Source: JBMDXB01 sp048594975
GTDB lineage: Bacteria > Acidobacteriota > Vicinamibacteria > Vicinamibacterales > 2-12-FULL-66-21
Length of the DNA stretch: 64,000 bases
Direction: 5' to 3'
Assembly: GCA_048594975.1 (NCBI GenBank)
Contig: JBMDXQ010000026.1
Location: 1 to 64,000 of the forward strand
The notes beneath the pieces are model-generated. The model ran no database searches, was not told the origin of the DNA, and was given only the letters and a program-made list of their open reading frames with translations. Both the position numbers and the translations under genes were made by a program. Within the stretch, counting starts at the first letter, position 1, and the number at the start of each line of letters is the position of its first letter. Positions 54,164-62,523 of this stretch are shown here, piece after piece.

Positions 54164-55189
54164 TTGAGCCTTCGGTCTCTGTTCTCTCTCTTCTCGAGCG
54201 ATCTCGCGATCGATCTCGGCACGGCCAACACCTGCGTCTACGCCCGCGGCAAGGGCATCGTCGTCAACGAGCCGTCGATCGTGGCGATCAACAAGGTGAA
54301 CGGCCGCATCGAGGCGGTCGGCAAGGACGCCAAGGACATGCTCGGGCGCACGCCGGGAAACATCGTGGCGATCAAGCCGATGAAGGACGGGGTCATCGCC
54401 GACTTCGAGGTCACGGAGAAGATGCTGACCTACTTCATCAAGAAAGCGCACAACCGCAACGTCTGGGTACGGCCGCGCATCGTCATCGGCGTGCCCTCCG
54501 AGATCACCCAGGTGGAGAAGCGCGCGGTCAAGGACAGCGCCTACCGCGCGAAGGCGAGCGAGGTGCACCTCGTCGAGGAGGCGATGGCGGCGGCGATCGG
54601 CGCCGGCATGCCGATCACCGAGCCGTCCGGGAACATGATCGTCGACATCGGCGGCGGCACCACCGACATCGCCGTCATCTCGCTCGCCGGCATCGTCTAC
54701 AGCAAGGCGGTGCGCGTGGCGGGCAACGAGATGGACGAGGCGATCATCCAGTACATCAAGAAGACCTACAACCTGCTCATCGGCGAGCGCACCGCCGAGG
54801 CGATCAAGATGGAGATCGGCTCGGCCTATCCGCTCGAGGAGCGGATGACGATGGAAATCAAGGGCCGCCACCTGATCGAGGGCGTGCCCAAGACGATCAC
54901 CATCACCGACGAGGAGATTCGCGAGGCGCTGGCCGAGACGGTGAACGTCATCGTCGACGCGGTGCGCGTCGCGCTCGAGCGCACGCCCCCGGAGCTGTCG
55001 GCGGACATCGTCGACCGCGGCATCGTGCTCACCGGCGGCGGATCGCTGCTGAAGAACCTGGACAAGCGGCTGCGCGAGGAGACCGGGCTGCCGCTGGCGA
55101 TGGCCGAGGATCCGCTGTCCTCGGTCGTGCTCGGCGCGGGAAAGATGCTCTCGGACTTCAACCTGCTGCGGAAGATCTCGATTGACTGA
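54164..55189 (+). CDS. mreB: Rod shape-determining protein MreB
   Basis: Actin-like filament protein that guides lateral wall synthesis. The 341-residue product starts at TTG 54164 after AAGGAGT and has an amphipathic, membrane-binding N terminus (SLRSLFSLFSSDLAIDLGTA). The ATPase motifs are DLGTANTCVY (phosphate 1), DIGGGTTDIAVISL (phosphate 2) and GIVLTGGGSLLKNLD (adenosine site). Sequence and length are canonical. It opens the mreBCD-mrdA-rodA set. Confidence 0.97.
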   Translation: MSLRSLFSLFSSDLAIDLGTANTCVYARGKGIVVNEPSIVAINKVNGRIEAVGKDAKDMLGRTPGNIVAIKPMKDGVIADFEVTEKMLTYFIKKAHNRNVWVRPRIVIGVPSEITQVEKRAVKDSAYRAKASEVHLVEEAMAAAIGAGMPITEPSGNMIVDIGGGTTDIAVISLAGIVYSKAVRVAGNEMDEAIIQYIKKTYNLLIGERTAEAIKMEIGSAYPLEERMTMEIKGRHLIEGVPKTITITDEEIREALAETVNVIVDAVRVALERTPPELSADIVDRGIVLTGGGSLLKNLDKRLREETGLPLAMAEDPLSSVVLGAGKMLSDFNLLRKISID

Positions 55190-55191
55190 CG

Positions 55192-55243
55192 CGGCGCTCG
55201 GGGCTCGGCGCTCGACACGCCGGACGCCGAACGCCGAACGCCG
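55192..55243. repeat. Intergenic hairpin of 7-nt tandem units (copy D)
   Basis: The left arm 55192-55214 has three CGGCGCT-type units. The right arm 55221-55243 has CGAACGC-type units and pairs with it at 18 of 23 positions across a 6-nt loop. It fills almost the entire gap between mreB and mreC, ending 6 nt before the mreC ATG. Confidence 0.75.
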
Positions 55244-55249
55244 ACTGCG

Positions 55250-56113
55250 ATGCTAGATATCCGCCGCCGCACCGGCTACCTGCTGCTCGCCATCATGGTC
55301 GGGCACGTCATCCTGATCTCCGCGCAGGTGCAGTCCAAGTCGGGCGTGCGCGTGCTCGAGGCGGTCGCCTTCGGCGCGTTCTCGCGCGTCCAGCTGGGCG
55401 CGGCCGCGATCGTGAACGGGGTGCGCGACACCTGGGGCAGCTACGTCGGGCTGCGCGGCGTCCGCGGCGAGAACGAGGCGCTGCGCGCGCGGGTGGCGGA
55501 CCTCGAGGTGCAATTGCAGCAGCAGCGCGCGCTGGCCGCGCGCAGTACGCAGTTGCAGCGGCTGCTCGACCTGAAATCCACGACGACGCTTCCCACCGTC
55601 GCCGCCGAGGTGATCGGCGGCAACGCCAACCCGGGGACGCGGACGATCACCATCGATCGCGGGTCGGCCGACGGCGTACGGGCGAACATGGCAGTGCTCG
55701 CGGCGCGAGGCATCGTCGGCCGGGTCATCGGCGAGCCGGCGGCGCACGCCGCGCGCGTGCAGCTCATCATCGACCGCGAGGCGGCCGCCGGCGCGATCGT
55801 CGAGCGCTCCCGCGCCGGGGGGATGATCGCGGGCGCCGACGTCGATCCGCCGTTGAAGATGGAATTCGTGTCGAACCTGTCCGATGTTAAGGCGGGCGAC
55901 CTCGTCGTGACCTCGGGCGTCGACGGCATCTATCCGAAGGGCTATGCCCTCGGCCACGTCGAGAAGGCGGAGCGCGGCACGGGGTTGTACCTGACGATCG
56001 CGGTACGGCCGGCGGTGGACTTCTCCAGCCTGGAGGAGGTGCTGGTGGTCCTGGTTCCGGCGCGCTCGGCCACGCCGGCTGAGCCGCCCGGCGCCGCCGA
56101 GACGGCGAAATGA
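55250..56113 (+). CDS. mreC: Rod shape-determining protein MreC
   Basis: Bitopic scaffold of the elongation complex. The 287-residue product has a membrane helix at about residues 10-26 (YLLLAIMVGHVILISAQVQS), then a coiled coil (RGENEALRARVADLEVQLQQ, about 70-105) and the MreC beta domain (TITIDRGSADGVRANMAVLA, VVTSGVDGIYPKGYALGHV). The C terminus is Pro/Ala-rich. A repeat hairpin lies directly before the ATG and no ribosome site is visible, so expression may depend on the structure. It overlaps mreD by ATGA. Confidence 0.94.
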   Translation: MLDIRRRTGYLLLAIMVGHVILISAQVQSKSGVRVLEAVAFGAFSRVQLGAAAIVNGVRDTWGSYVGLRGVRGENEALRARVADLEVQLQQQRALAARSTQLQRLLDLKSTTTLPTVAAEVIGGNANPGTRTITIDRGSADGVRANMAVLAARGIVGRVIGEPAAHAARVQLIIDREAAAGAIVERSRAGGMIAGADVDPPLKMEFVSNLSDVKAGDLVVTSGVDGIYPKGYALGHVEKAERGTGLYLTIAVRPAVDFSSLEEVLVVLVPARSATPAEPPGAAETAK

Positions 56114-56628
56114 AGGCGGTCGGCGTCCTCCTGGCCCTGGCCGCGGGCCTGGTGCTGCAGACCACGCTGGCCGGCCTGACCCTGGAGGGGGCGACGCTCG
56201 TCAACTTCGTGCTCGTCACCGTGGTCTACGCGGCGCTCGCCTTCGGGCCGGTGACCGGGATGCTGGCCGGCACGGCCGGCGGGATTGCGCAGGACGCGCT
56301 TGCCGGTGGCATCATTGGGGTTGGCGGCATGTCGAAGACGCTGGTGGGCTTCATCGTCGGCGTCCTCGGCGCGCAGTTCATCGTGTCGCAGACGTTCCCG
56401 CGCTTCGTGATGTTCGTGGGGGCGACCTTCGCGCACGACCTGTGCTTCCAGGCGCTGCAGTCGCTCGTCGAGGCGCGGCCCTTCGCGATGCCATGGAGAA
56501 CGACGCTGACGCAGGCGGCGGTCAACGCGCTGGTCGGGATCCTGGCGTTCCAGGTGGTCGAGCTGGGCCCCGGGATCGTGCAGAGCCGGCGCGCGCGCGG
56601 CAGCAGCCTCAGCCGCAGGCGCTACTGA
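56110..56628 (+). CDS. mreD: Rod shape-determining protein MreD
   Basis: The 172-residue integral membrane protein has five or so helices (VGVLLALAAGLVLQTTLAGL, VNFVLVTVVYAALAFGPVTG, GMLAGTAGGIAQDALAGGII, TLVGFIVGVLGAQFIV) and a basic tail. The segment GIAQDAL fits MreD. It starts at ATG 56110 within the mreC stop and is therefore coupled to it. It works with MreC and RodA in wall elongation. Confidence 0.9.
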   Translation: MKAVGVLLALAAGLVLQTTLAGLTLEGATLVNFVLVTVVYAALAFGPVTGMLAGTAGGIAQDALAGGIIGVGGMSKTLVGFIVGVLGAQFIVSQTFPRFVMFVGATFAHDLCFQALQSLVEARPFAMPWRTTLTQAAVNALVGILAFQVVELGPGIVQSRRARGSSLSRRRY

Positions 56629-56677
56629 CGAGAATTCTGGGATGGGTGTTCGGCGATCGGGACACTGAGCGAATGAG

Positions 56678-56746
56678 GATCGGGTGATGGGTGCTGTGCA
56701 GCGATGGTCAATCGCCCGATGGCCCGATCACCCGATCGTCCGATAA
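56678..56746. repeat. Intergenic hairpin with tandem 7- and 8-nt units (copy E)
   Basis: GATCGGGTGAT at 56678-56688 pairs perfectly with ATCACCCGATC at 56727-56737. The right side is four 8-nt units of the form CCCGATNN (56715-56746). Further TCGG-rich units extend left to about 56650. It sits between mreD and mrdA and ends 12 nt before the mrdA ATG. Confidence 0.65.
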
Positions 56747-56758
56747 CGAGAATCAGCC

Positions 56759-58654
56759 ATGGCTTCCACATCGATGATGCCGGACGATCGGCGCAGCCTG
56801 ACGCTGCGGCTGTCGTTCATGCAGTACGCGGTGGCGGTGGCATTCGCGGCGCTGGCGGTCGCGTTCTGGATCTTTCAGATCGCGCAGCACGACCGCTTCC
56901 GCGAGATTGCCAACAGCCAGTACCTGCAGCGCTTGCCGCTGCCCGCCCCGCGCGGCGTGCTCTTCGACCGCAACGGCCGGATCCTGGTCGAGAACACCAC
57001 CACGTTCAACATCGCGTTGCTGCGCGAGCAGGTGAAGGACGTCGATCGCACGCTGCGCGTGCTCGCCGAGGCGACCGGCGCCGACCTGGAGCAGTTCCGC
57101 GAGACGGTGAACCGGCGGCGGCGCGATCCGAGCTACCGGCCGGTGGTGCTCATCGACAACGCCAGCATGGAGCAGGTGATTGCCGCGATGGCGCGCAAGC
57201 CGGAGCTGCCCGGCATCATCTACCAGGAGGTGCCGACGCGGAAGTACACGATGCACCAGCTGGCGGCGCATCTCTTCGGCTACGTCGGGGAGGTCCGCGA
57301 GGAACAGCTCGCGCGGGCGGAATACCAGGGCGTCGAGTCCGGCACCATCGTCGGCCAGTCGGGGATCGAGCAGGTCTACAACCGGCTGCTGATGGGCACC
57401 GAGGGCACCAAGTCGGTGATCGTCAACAGCGTCGGACGCGAGATCGAACAGGTGGACCAGCAGAACCCGACGGAAGGCAAGCGCCTGCAGCTCACCATCG
57501 ACGCGGACCTGCAGAAGGCAGCCGAGGACGGCTTCCGTCACTTCGGCGAGGTGCAGTCCGGCGGTCCGTACAACGGCGCCGCGCTCGTCCTCGATCCCCG
57601 CACCGGCGAGGTGCTGAGCATGGTCAGTTTGCCGGCGTACGATCCCAACAAGTTCGCGGTGGGCATCGACGCGCCGACCTGGAAGTCGCTCAACAGCGAT
57701 CCGCTGCGGCCGCTGAACAACCGGGCGCTGCAGGGCCGTTACTCGCCCGGGTCGACCTTCAAGATCGTCGTCGCCACGGCGGCGCTCGAGGAGGGCGTCG
57801 CCACCCCGGAAACGCGCATCCACTGCGGCGGCGGGGCGGTGTTCTACGGGCGCTACTTCCAGTGCCACCTCAAGGGCGGGCACGGCACGCTCGACATGCG
57901 GCAGGGCATCGAGAAGTCGTGCAACGTGTACTTCTACACGCTCGGGAACATGGTCGGGATCGACCGGTTGCACAAGTGGGCCGCCAACCTCGGCCTCGCC
58001 GACCGCACCGGCATCGACCTCCCCAACGAGGTGCAGAGCATCATGCCCTCGACCGAGTGGAAGCGCCGCGTGCACAAGGACAAGTGGTACGCGGGCGAGA
58101 CGATCTCGGTGGCGATCGGACAGGGCTACGTCTCGTCCACCCCGATCTCGCTGGCCACGATGATGATGACCGTGGCCAACGGCGGGACGCGGCACACGCC
58201 GCACGTGCTGCGGGCGGTCGACGAGGGGCAGGGGTGGAAGCCGGTGCCGCCGCCGCCGCCGAAGTCGGTGGTGCGCATGAAGGATGCGACGGTCAAGGCG
58301 CTGCACGACGGGCTCTGGATGGTGGTCAACGCCGCCGGCACCGGCGGGCGCGCCCGGCTCCCGGGCCGCGACGTCTCCGGGAAGACCGGCACGGCGCAGG
58401 TCATCTCGATCACCGGCGCGCAGAAGGCACGCGGCAAGATCGACGTGCGCGACCACGGCTGGTTCGTGTTCTTCGCCCCGCGGGACAACCCGGAGATCGC
58501 CGGCGCGATCTTCACCGAGCACTCCGAGCACGGCTACTACGGCGGCCCGATCGCGAAGCACATCGTCGCGACCTACTTCGCCAAGAAGGACGGCACGCCG
58601 CTGCCGGTGCTGGTCAAGCCGGTGCCCACGACCATTGTTGCGGCGAACCGATGA
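56759..58654 (+). CDS. mrdA: Penicillin-binding protein 2
   Basis: Peptidoglycan transpeptidase of the elongation complex. The 631-residue product has one N-terminal helix (AVAVAFAALAVAFWIFQIAQ), a dimerisation region (RLPLPAPRGVLFDRNGRILV) and the penicillin-binding domain with the three active-site motifs: SPGSTFK, SCN in IEKSCNVYFYT, and KTG in VSGKTGTAQVIS. The end ATYFAKKDGTPLPVLVK is typical. It sits between mreD and rodA with repeat hairpins on both sides. Confidence 0.96.
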   Translation: MASTSMMPDDRRSLTLRLSFMQYAVAVAFAALAVAFWIFQIAQHDRFREIANSQYLQRLPLPAPRGVLFDRNGRILVENTTTFNIALLREQVKDVDRTLRVLAEATGADLEQFRETVNRRRRDPSYRPVVLIDNASMEQVIAAMARKPELPGIIYQEVPTRKYTMHQLAAHLFGYVGEVREEQLARAEYQGVESGTIVGQSGIEQVYNRLLMGTEGTKSVIVNSVGREIEQVDQQNPTEGKRLQLTIDADLQKAAEDGFRHFGEVQSGGPYNGAALVLDPRTGEVLSMVSLPAYDPNKFAVGIDAPTWKSLNSDPLRPLNNRALQGRYSPGSTFKIVVATAALEEGVATPETRIHCGGGAVFYGRYFQCHLKGGHGTLDMRQGIEKSCNVYFYTLGNMVGIDRLHKWAANLGLADRTGIDLPNEVQSIMPSTEWKRRVHKDKWYAGETISVAIGQGYVSSTPISLATMMMTVANGGTRHTPHVLRAVDEGQGWKPVPPPPPKSVVRMKDATVKALHDGLWMVVNAAGTGGRARLPGRDVSGKTGTAQVISITGAQKARGKIDVRDHGWFVFFAPRDNPEIAGAIFTEHSEHGYYGGPIAKHIVATYFAKKDGTPLPVLVKPVPTTIVAANR

Positions 58655-58660
58655 GGTCGT

Positions 58661-58741
58661 GTCAATGCTGAATGTCCAATGCGGATTGCTGAACGGCGCT
58701 GCTGACGGTTCGGCATTCGGCGTTCGGTGTCCAGCATCGAC
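58661..58741. repeat. Intergenic hairpin of 7-nt tandem units (copy C)
   Basis: Two arms of exactly 34 nt, 58661-58694 and 58708-58741, pair at 24 positions, and several mismatches could be G-U pairs in RNA. The loop is 13 nt. The left arm consists of ATGCTGA-like 7-nt units and the right arm of GTTCGGC-like units. It occupies the gap between mrdA and rodA, ending 14 nt before the rodA ATG. Confidence 0.75.
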
Positions 58742-58755
58742 CGCGTAAGTTCGAT

Positions 58756-59853
58756 ATGTTCGAGCGACGACTGTACTTCCACATCGACTGGCTGCTGCTC
58801 GCGGCGATCCTCGTGCTGGCGGGCATCGGGCTGGCGATGATCTACAGCATCACCTCCGGGCCGTCCGGCGTGCCCGGCCCGCAGTTCTGGACCCAGCTCT
58901 ATGCCTTCCTGATCGGGCTGGGGGCGCTGGTCTTCTTCCTCGCCGTCGATTACCGGATGCTCGCGGAGAACTCGCTGCTGATCTATGGCGGCCTGGTGGC
59001 GATGCTCGTCTACGTGCTCGTCAACGGCTCCACCCAGATGGGGGCGCAGCGCTGGATCGACCTCGGGCCGTTCAACCTGCAGCCCTCCGAGTTCGCGCGG
59101 CTCGTGGTCGCGCTCATCCTCGCGATGTTCTTCGGGGAGAATCGCCGCGGCGCCAAGAACCCTGGCGATCTTGCCGTCGCCGCCCTTTTCGCCGGCCTGC
59201 CGCTCCTGCTCATCGCCCGGCAGCCGGATCTCGGCACGGCGGTGACGCTGATCCCGGTCTGCTTCGGGATCGTCTACCTGGCCGGCCTGCGCCTGCGGCT
59301 GGTCGCGGCGCTGACCGTGGCCGCGGTGCTCATGGCGCCGGTGGCGTGGAACTTCGCGCTCAAGGACTACCAGAAGACCCGGATCAACACGTTCTTCGAC
59401 CCCGAACGCGACGCGCGCGGCGCCGGTTACCAGCAGATCCAGGCGCGCGTCACCGTGGGGTCGGGCGGGCTCACCGGCAAGGGGTTCCGTCAGGGGACGC
59501 AGGGCCAGTACAAGTTCCTGCCCGTTGCTCACAACGACTTCATTTTCTCGGTCCTCGCGGAGGAGCAGGGCTTCGTCGGCGTGCTCGTCGCGCTCGGGCT
59601 GTACCTTTTCGTGATCCTCAGGTCGCTCGAGGCGGCGCGGCTGGCGAAGGACCGTATCGGCGCGTACCTGGTGGGAGGCATCGTCGCCGGGTTCGCCTTC
59701 CAGGTGATCTACAACATCACCATGTCCGCCGGGCTCGCCCCGGTCAAGGGGCTCACGCTGCCCCTCATGAGTTATGGCGGGTCGTCGATGATCGCCACGC
59801 TGGCCGCCTTCGGGCTGATCATCAACGTCCGCATGCGGCGGTTCACCAACTAA
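58756..59853 (+). CDS. rodA: Peptidoglycan glycosyltransferase RodA
   Basis: SEDS-family polymerase that works with PBP2. The 365-residue product has about ten helices and the family segments MGAQRWIDLGPFNLQPSEFA, ARQPDLGTAVTLIPVCFGIV, AHNDFIFSVLAEEQGFVGVL and LPLMSYGGSSMIATLAAFGL. The catalytic Asp is expected in WIDLGP-to-RQPDLG loops. Length is at the short end for RodA but complete. ATG 58756 follows GTAAG-type bases only weakly. Confidence 0.95.
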   Translation: MFERRLYFHIDWLLLAAILVLAGIGLAMIYSITSGPSGVPGPQFWTQLYAFLIGLGALVFFLAVDYRMLAENSLLIYGGLVAMLVYVLVNGSTQMGAQRWIDLGPFNLQPSEFARLVVALILAMFFGENRRGAKNPGDLAVAALFAGLPLLLIARQPDLGTAVTLIPVCFGIVYLAGLRLRLVAALTVAAVLMAPVAWNFALKDYQKTRINTFFDPERDARGAGYQQIQARVTVGSGGLTGKGFRQGTQGQYKFLPVAHNDFIFSVLAEEQGFVGVLVALGLYLFVILRSLEAARLAKDRIGAYLVGGIVAGFAFQVIYNITMSAGLAPVKGLTLPLMSYGGSSMIATLAAFGLIINVRMRRFTN

Positions 59854-59985
59854 CGGGCGGGGAGCGCATGGGCATTCCGATTCTCGCGCTGATCGCGTGG
59901 CAGCTGGCGGGCCTGACGGCCCGGGCGGCGGTGCCGCGCGCGCGCGGACGCCGGGCCGCTTCCCCGCGCCAGTGGAGCTCCATTC

Positions 59986-61611
59986 ATGAACAAGGAGATG
60001 ATCATCTCCACCGGCGACCACGACACGCGGGTCGCCATTCTCGAAGACGACCAGGTCGTCGAGATCTTCATCGAGCGCGAACGCCAGCGCGGCGTCGTGG
60101 GCAACGTCTACAAGGGCCGGGTCTCGAAGGTGCTGCCCGGCATGCAGTCCTCCTTCGTTGAGATCGGCCTCGAGCGCGACGCCTTCCTCTACGTCACCGA
60201 GGTCGTCCCGGCGGAGGACTTCGACCGCCTCGAGGCAGGCGAGGAGGAGGAGGACGAGGCGCCGCGAGGGGGCGCGGACACCCAGGGTGGCCCGGGTTCC
60301 GACGAACCGTTCGAGGCTGCGGCGGGCAACGGCGAGAAGGCCGAGCGCGGCGAGGGGCGCCGCCCGGCGCGGCCTTCCCGCGAGGATCGTCCGCAGGCGA
60401 AGATCGAAGAGCTCCTTCGGGAAGGGCAGGAAGTCCTCGTCCAGGTGGTGAAGGAGCCGCTCGGCACCAAGGGTGCACGCCTGACCTCGCACGTGACCAT
60501 GCCCGGGCGGTTCCTGGTCTTCATGCCGACGGTGGACCACGTCGGCGTTTCCCGCAAGATCGAATCGCGCGAGGAGCGCGCGCGGCTGCGCGGCATCGTG
60601 CGCGCCTTCCGCGAGCAGAAGGGGTTCGCCGGGGGGGTGATCATCCGCACCGCCGCCGCCGGCCGCTCCGAGCAGGACATCCTGAGCGACCTCGAGTACT
60701 TCCATCAGGTGTGGAGCGAGATCCGCCAGAAGATGGAGACGCGCCGCGCCCCGGCGGTCCTGTTCCAGGAGCAGAGCCTGGTCACCAAGCTGCTCCGCGA
60801 CCTGCTCACCGACGATTACTCCGCCATCCGCATCGACAACGAGCAGGAGTACCGTCGCGTGCTGGCACTGGTCGAGCGGATCATGCCGAACCTGGTGCCG
60901 CGGGTGAAGCTGTACGCGAAGGAGTTCCCGATCTTCGAGGAGTACGGCGTCCAGGCGGAGATCGACAAGGCGCTGCGCAGCAAGGTGTGGCTCAAGTCCG
61001 GCGGCTACCTGGTGATCAACCAGACCGAGGCGCTCGTCGCCATCGACGTCAACACCGGCCGCTACGTGGGCAAGCGCACGGGGCGGCTCGAGGACACGAT
61101 CGTCAAGACCAACCTCGAGGCGGTGAAGGAGATCGTCCGACAGCTCCGCCTGCGCGATCTCGGCGGCATCATCGTCCTCGACCTGATCGACATGGAGGAG
61201 AAGAAGAACCGCCAGAAGGTCTTCCAGGAGGTGGAGAAGGAGCTGCGCAAGGACCGGTCGCCGTCGAAGGCGCTCCAGGTCTCGGACTTCGGCTTGGTCA
61301 TCGTCACCCGCAAGCGCGTGAAGCAGAGCCTCGAGCGGCAGCTCACCGAGCCCTGCCCCTACTGCTCGGGATCGGGGTCGATCAAATCGAGCTCGACGAT
61401 CTGCTACGAGATCCTGATGGAGATGCGGAAGATCGGCCCCGAGCTGGACGGGCACGGCGTCGTGCTGCGCGTCAACCCCGACATCGCGCGGGCGTTGAAG
61501 GAGGAGGAGAGCGCGATGCTGCGCGACCTGCAGCAGATGCTGGGCAAGCCGGTGACCATCAAGCCGGACACCCACCTGCACCACGAGCAGTTCGATGTCA
61601 TGGCCACGTGA
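59986..61611 (+). CDS. rng: Ribonuclease G/E family endoribonuclease
   Basis: Single-strand endoribonuclease for rRNA maturation and mRNA decay. The 541-residue product starts MNKEMIISTGDHDTRVAILE and has an S1 domain at about 35-175 (RGVVGNVYKGRVSKVLPGMQ) interrupted by an acidic, low-complexity insert of about 50 residues (about 84-135). The catalytic DNase I-like part shows ALVAIDVNTGRYVGKRTGRL and GGIIVLDLIDMEEKKNRQKV with the metal Asp residues. CPYCSGSG is the zinc link. The end lacks the RNase E scaffold, so RNase G is the better name. It follows rodA by 130 bp, as is common. Confidence 0.94.
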   Translation: MNKEMIISTGDHDTRVAILEDDQVVEIFIERERQRGVVGNVYKGRVSKVLPGMQSSFVEIGLERDAFLYVTEVVPAEDFDRLEAGEEEEDEAPRGGADTQGGPGSDEPFEAAAGNGEKAERGEGRRPARPSREDRPQAKIEELLREGQEVLVQVVKEPLGTKGARLTSHVTMPGRFLVFMPTVDHVGVSRKIESREERARLRGIVRAFREQKGFAGGVIIRTAAAGRSEQDILSDLEYFHQVWSEIRQKMETRRAPAVLFQEQSLVTKLLRDLLTDDYSAIRIDNEQEYRRVLALVERIMPNLVPRVKLYAKEFPIFEEYGVQAEIDKALRSKVWLKSGGYLVINQTEALVAIDVNTGRYVGKRTGRLEDTIVKTNLEAVKEIVRQLRLRDLGGIIVLDLIDMEEKKNRQKVFQEVEKELRKDRSPSKALQVSDFGLVIVTRKRVKQSLERQLTEPCPYCSGSGSIKSSSTICYEILMEMRKIGPELDGHGVVLRVNPDIARALKEEESAMLRDLQQMLGKPVTIKPDTHLHHEQFDVMAT

Positions 61612-61614
61612 AGG

Positions 61615-61747
61615 AATGAAGCAGGAAGAAGGATGAAGTCAGAATGCGTCACGCGTCAAAAAAAGGAAAGGCGGCGGGGGAGCACCCCAGCCGCCTTCGC
61701 CTGCGCGCGCGATCGTGATCTGAGTTTCTTGCTTCTCAGTTCTCCAT
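61615..61747. repeat. Heptamer-unit arms flanking a terminator (copy H)
   Basis: Four purine-rich 7-nt units such as CAGGAAG and AAGGATG (61615-61642) and four pyrimidine-rich 7-nt units such as TCTTGCT and TCTCAGT (61720-61747) form two 28-nt arms. They pair only partly (about 12 of 28) but share purine/pyrimidine asymmetry. A strong hairpin lies between them. The whole fills the gap between convergent genes. Confidence 0.5.
61658..61695 (-). terminator. Intrinsic terminator of the minus-strand gene ending at 61750
   Basis: On the minus strand GGCGGC-T-GGGG, loop TGCT, CCCC-C-GCCGCC form a 10-bp GC stem (61695-61670), followed after a few bases by seven T (61664-61658). Placement downstream of the stop at 61750 fits. 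The same stem may also slow transcription coming from rng. Confidence 0.8.
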
Positions 61748-61749
61748 GA

Positions 61750-62244
61750 CTACTGTCCCGTGGTCGTCGTTGCGCCGGTCGGGAAGTAGATCAGGTAGTG
61801 ATGGCCGGCGCGGTTGAACCAGACGCGGACGTAGTCGTTGCCGCGCAGCGTCTGTACCTTCGCCCCGGCGCCGGGCCCCGGCGGCGAGTCCTTCACCACC
61901 ATCTTGATCTCCGCCTCGGGGACGATGACGACGACCTCGCGCCCTTTGACCGTCTTGCCCTGCGAGAACTCGACCCAGCGTTCGAGCCGCTCGGTCGTCC
62001 CGACGGCCTCCGGCTTCGCCTCCTGCGCCGTCACCTTCGCGGTGTAACTGCCGGCGGGCAGCGGCTTGCCGTCCGCCGTGACGGCCTTGGGGAGCCGGAA
62101 GCTGCCGAGGGCCACTTCACCGGTCGGCGCCGCCGGCACGTCAGCGGTGGGCGGCTGCGTGTTCGGCGCCTTGTGCTGGGCGACCGCGTCGCTTGCGGCG
62201 AGCGAACCGGCCAGGATTCCCATCAGAACCCACTGCTTCTTCAT
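61750..62244 (-). CDS. Exported protein of unknown function
   Basis: The 164-residue product has a signal peptide (WVLMGILAGSLAASDAVAQH) and begins at ATG 62244 after AGGAGAGG. The mature part is a small beta-rich domain: VALGSFRLPKAVTADGKPLP, AGSYTAKVTAQ, KGREVVVIVPEAEIKMVV and RVWFNRAGHHYLIYFPTGA. The pattern of LPAGSYT followed by strands is frequent in exported acidobacterial proteins of unknown role. It has its own terminator downstream and stands alone. Confidence 0.8.
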   Translation of the reverse strand: MKKQWVLMGILAGSLAASDAVAQHKAPNTQPPTADVPAAPTGEVALGSFRLPKAVTADGKPLPAGSYTAKVTAQEAKPEAVGTTERLERWVEFSQGKTVKGREVVVIVPEAEIKMVVKDSPPGPGAGAKVQTLRGNDYVRVWFNRAGHHYLIYFPTGATTTTGQ

Positions 62245-62523
62245 ATCGATCCTCTCCTGCAGCGCGCCCCGCGCGACCAGCCGCGGCGAACACACCTCGG
62301 CAATTATATCGGCTAACGGTGGCGCATCGGCCCGTACGTGTCCGGCCAGCAAGGAGGGTGCCACGCGGCCGAAACGTCAAAACCTCCGGCTGAGGACTGG
62401 AGAACCGGCGAAGAAACGCGGCGTGTCCGGCCGGAACGAAAGCAAAGGGGCGCCCCCTATTTTCAACGCAGAAGGCAGCCCCTCTTCGGCCCTGTCGTGA
62501 AACCCGACAGTACCGTACGATCG
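62245..62523. other. Intergenic region between two minus-strand genes
   Basis: No gene is supported. Close to 62302-62312 AATTATATCGG could be the -10 area of the downstream gene on the minus strand. GGGGCGCCCC (near 62449-62458) followed by TATTTT on the plus strand is self-complementary. CTGTCG/CGACAG (about 62502-62520) is a short hairpin placed just after the stop of the DUF4097 gene, a possible weak terminator. Confidence 0.35.

Noticed and set aside
59869..60161. Small open frame with a hydrophobic start between rodA and rng
   Set aside because: It overlaps the first 175 bases of rng in another frame and turns Arg/His-rich there; no ribosome site.
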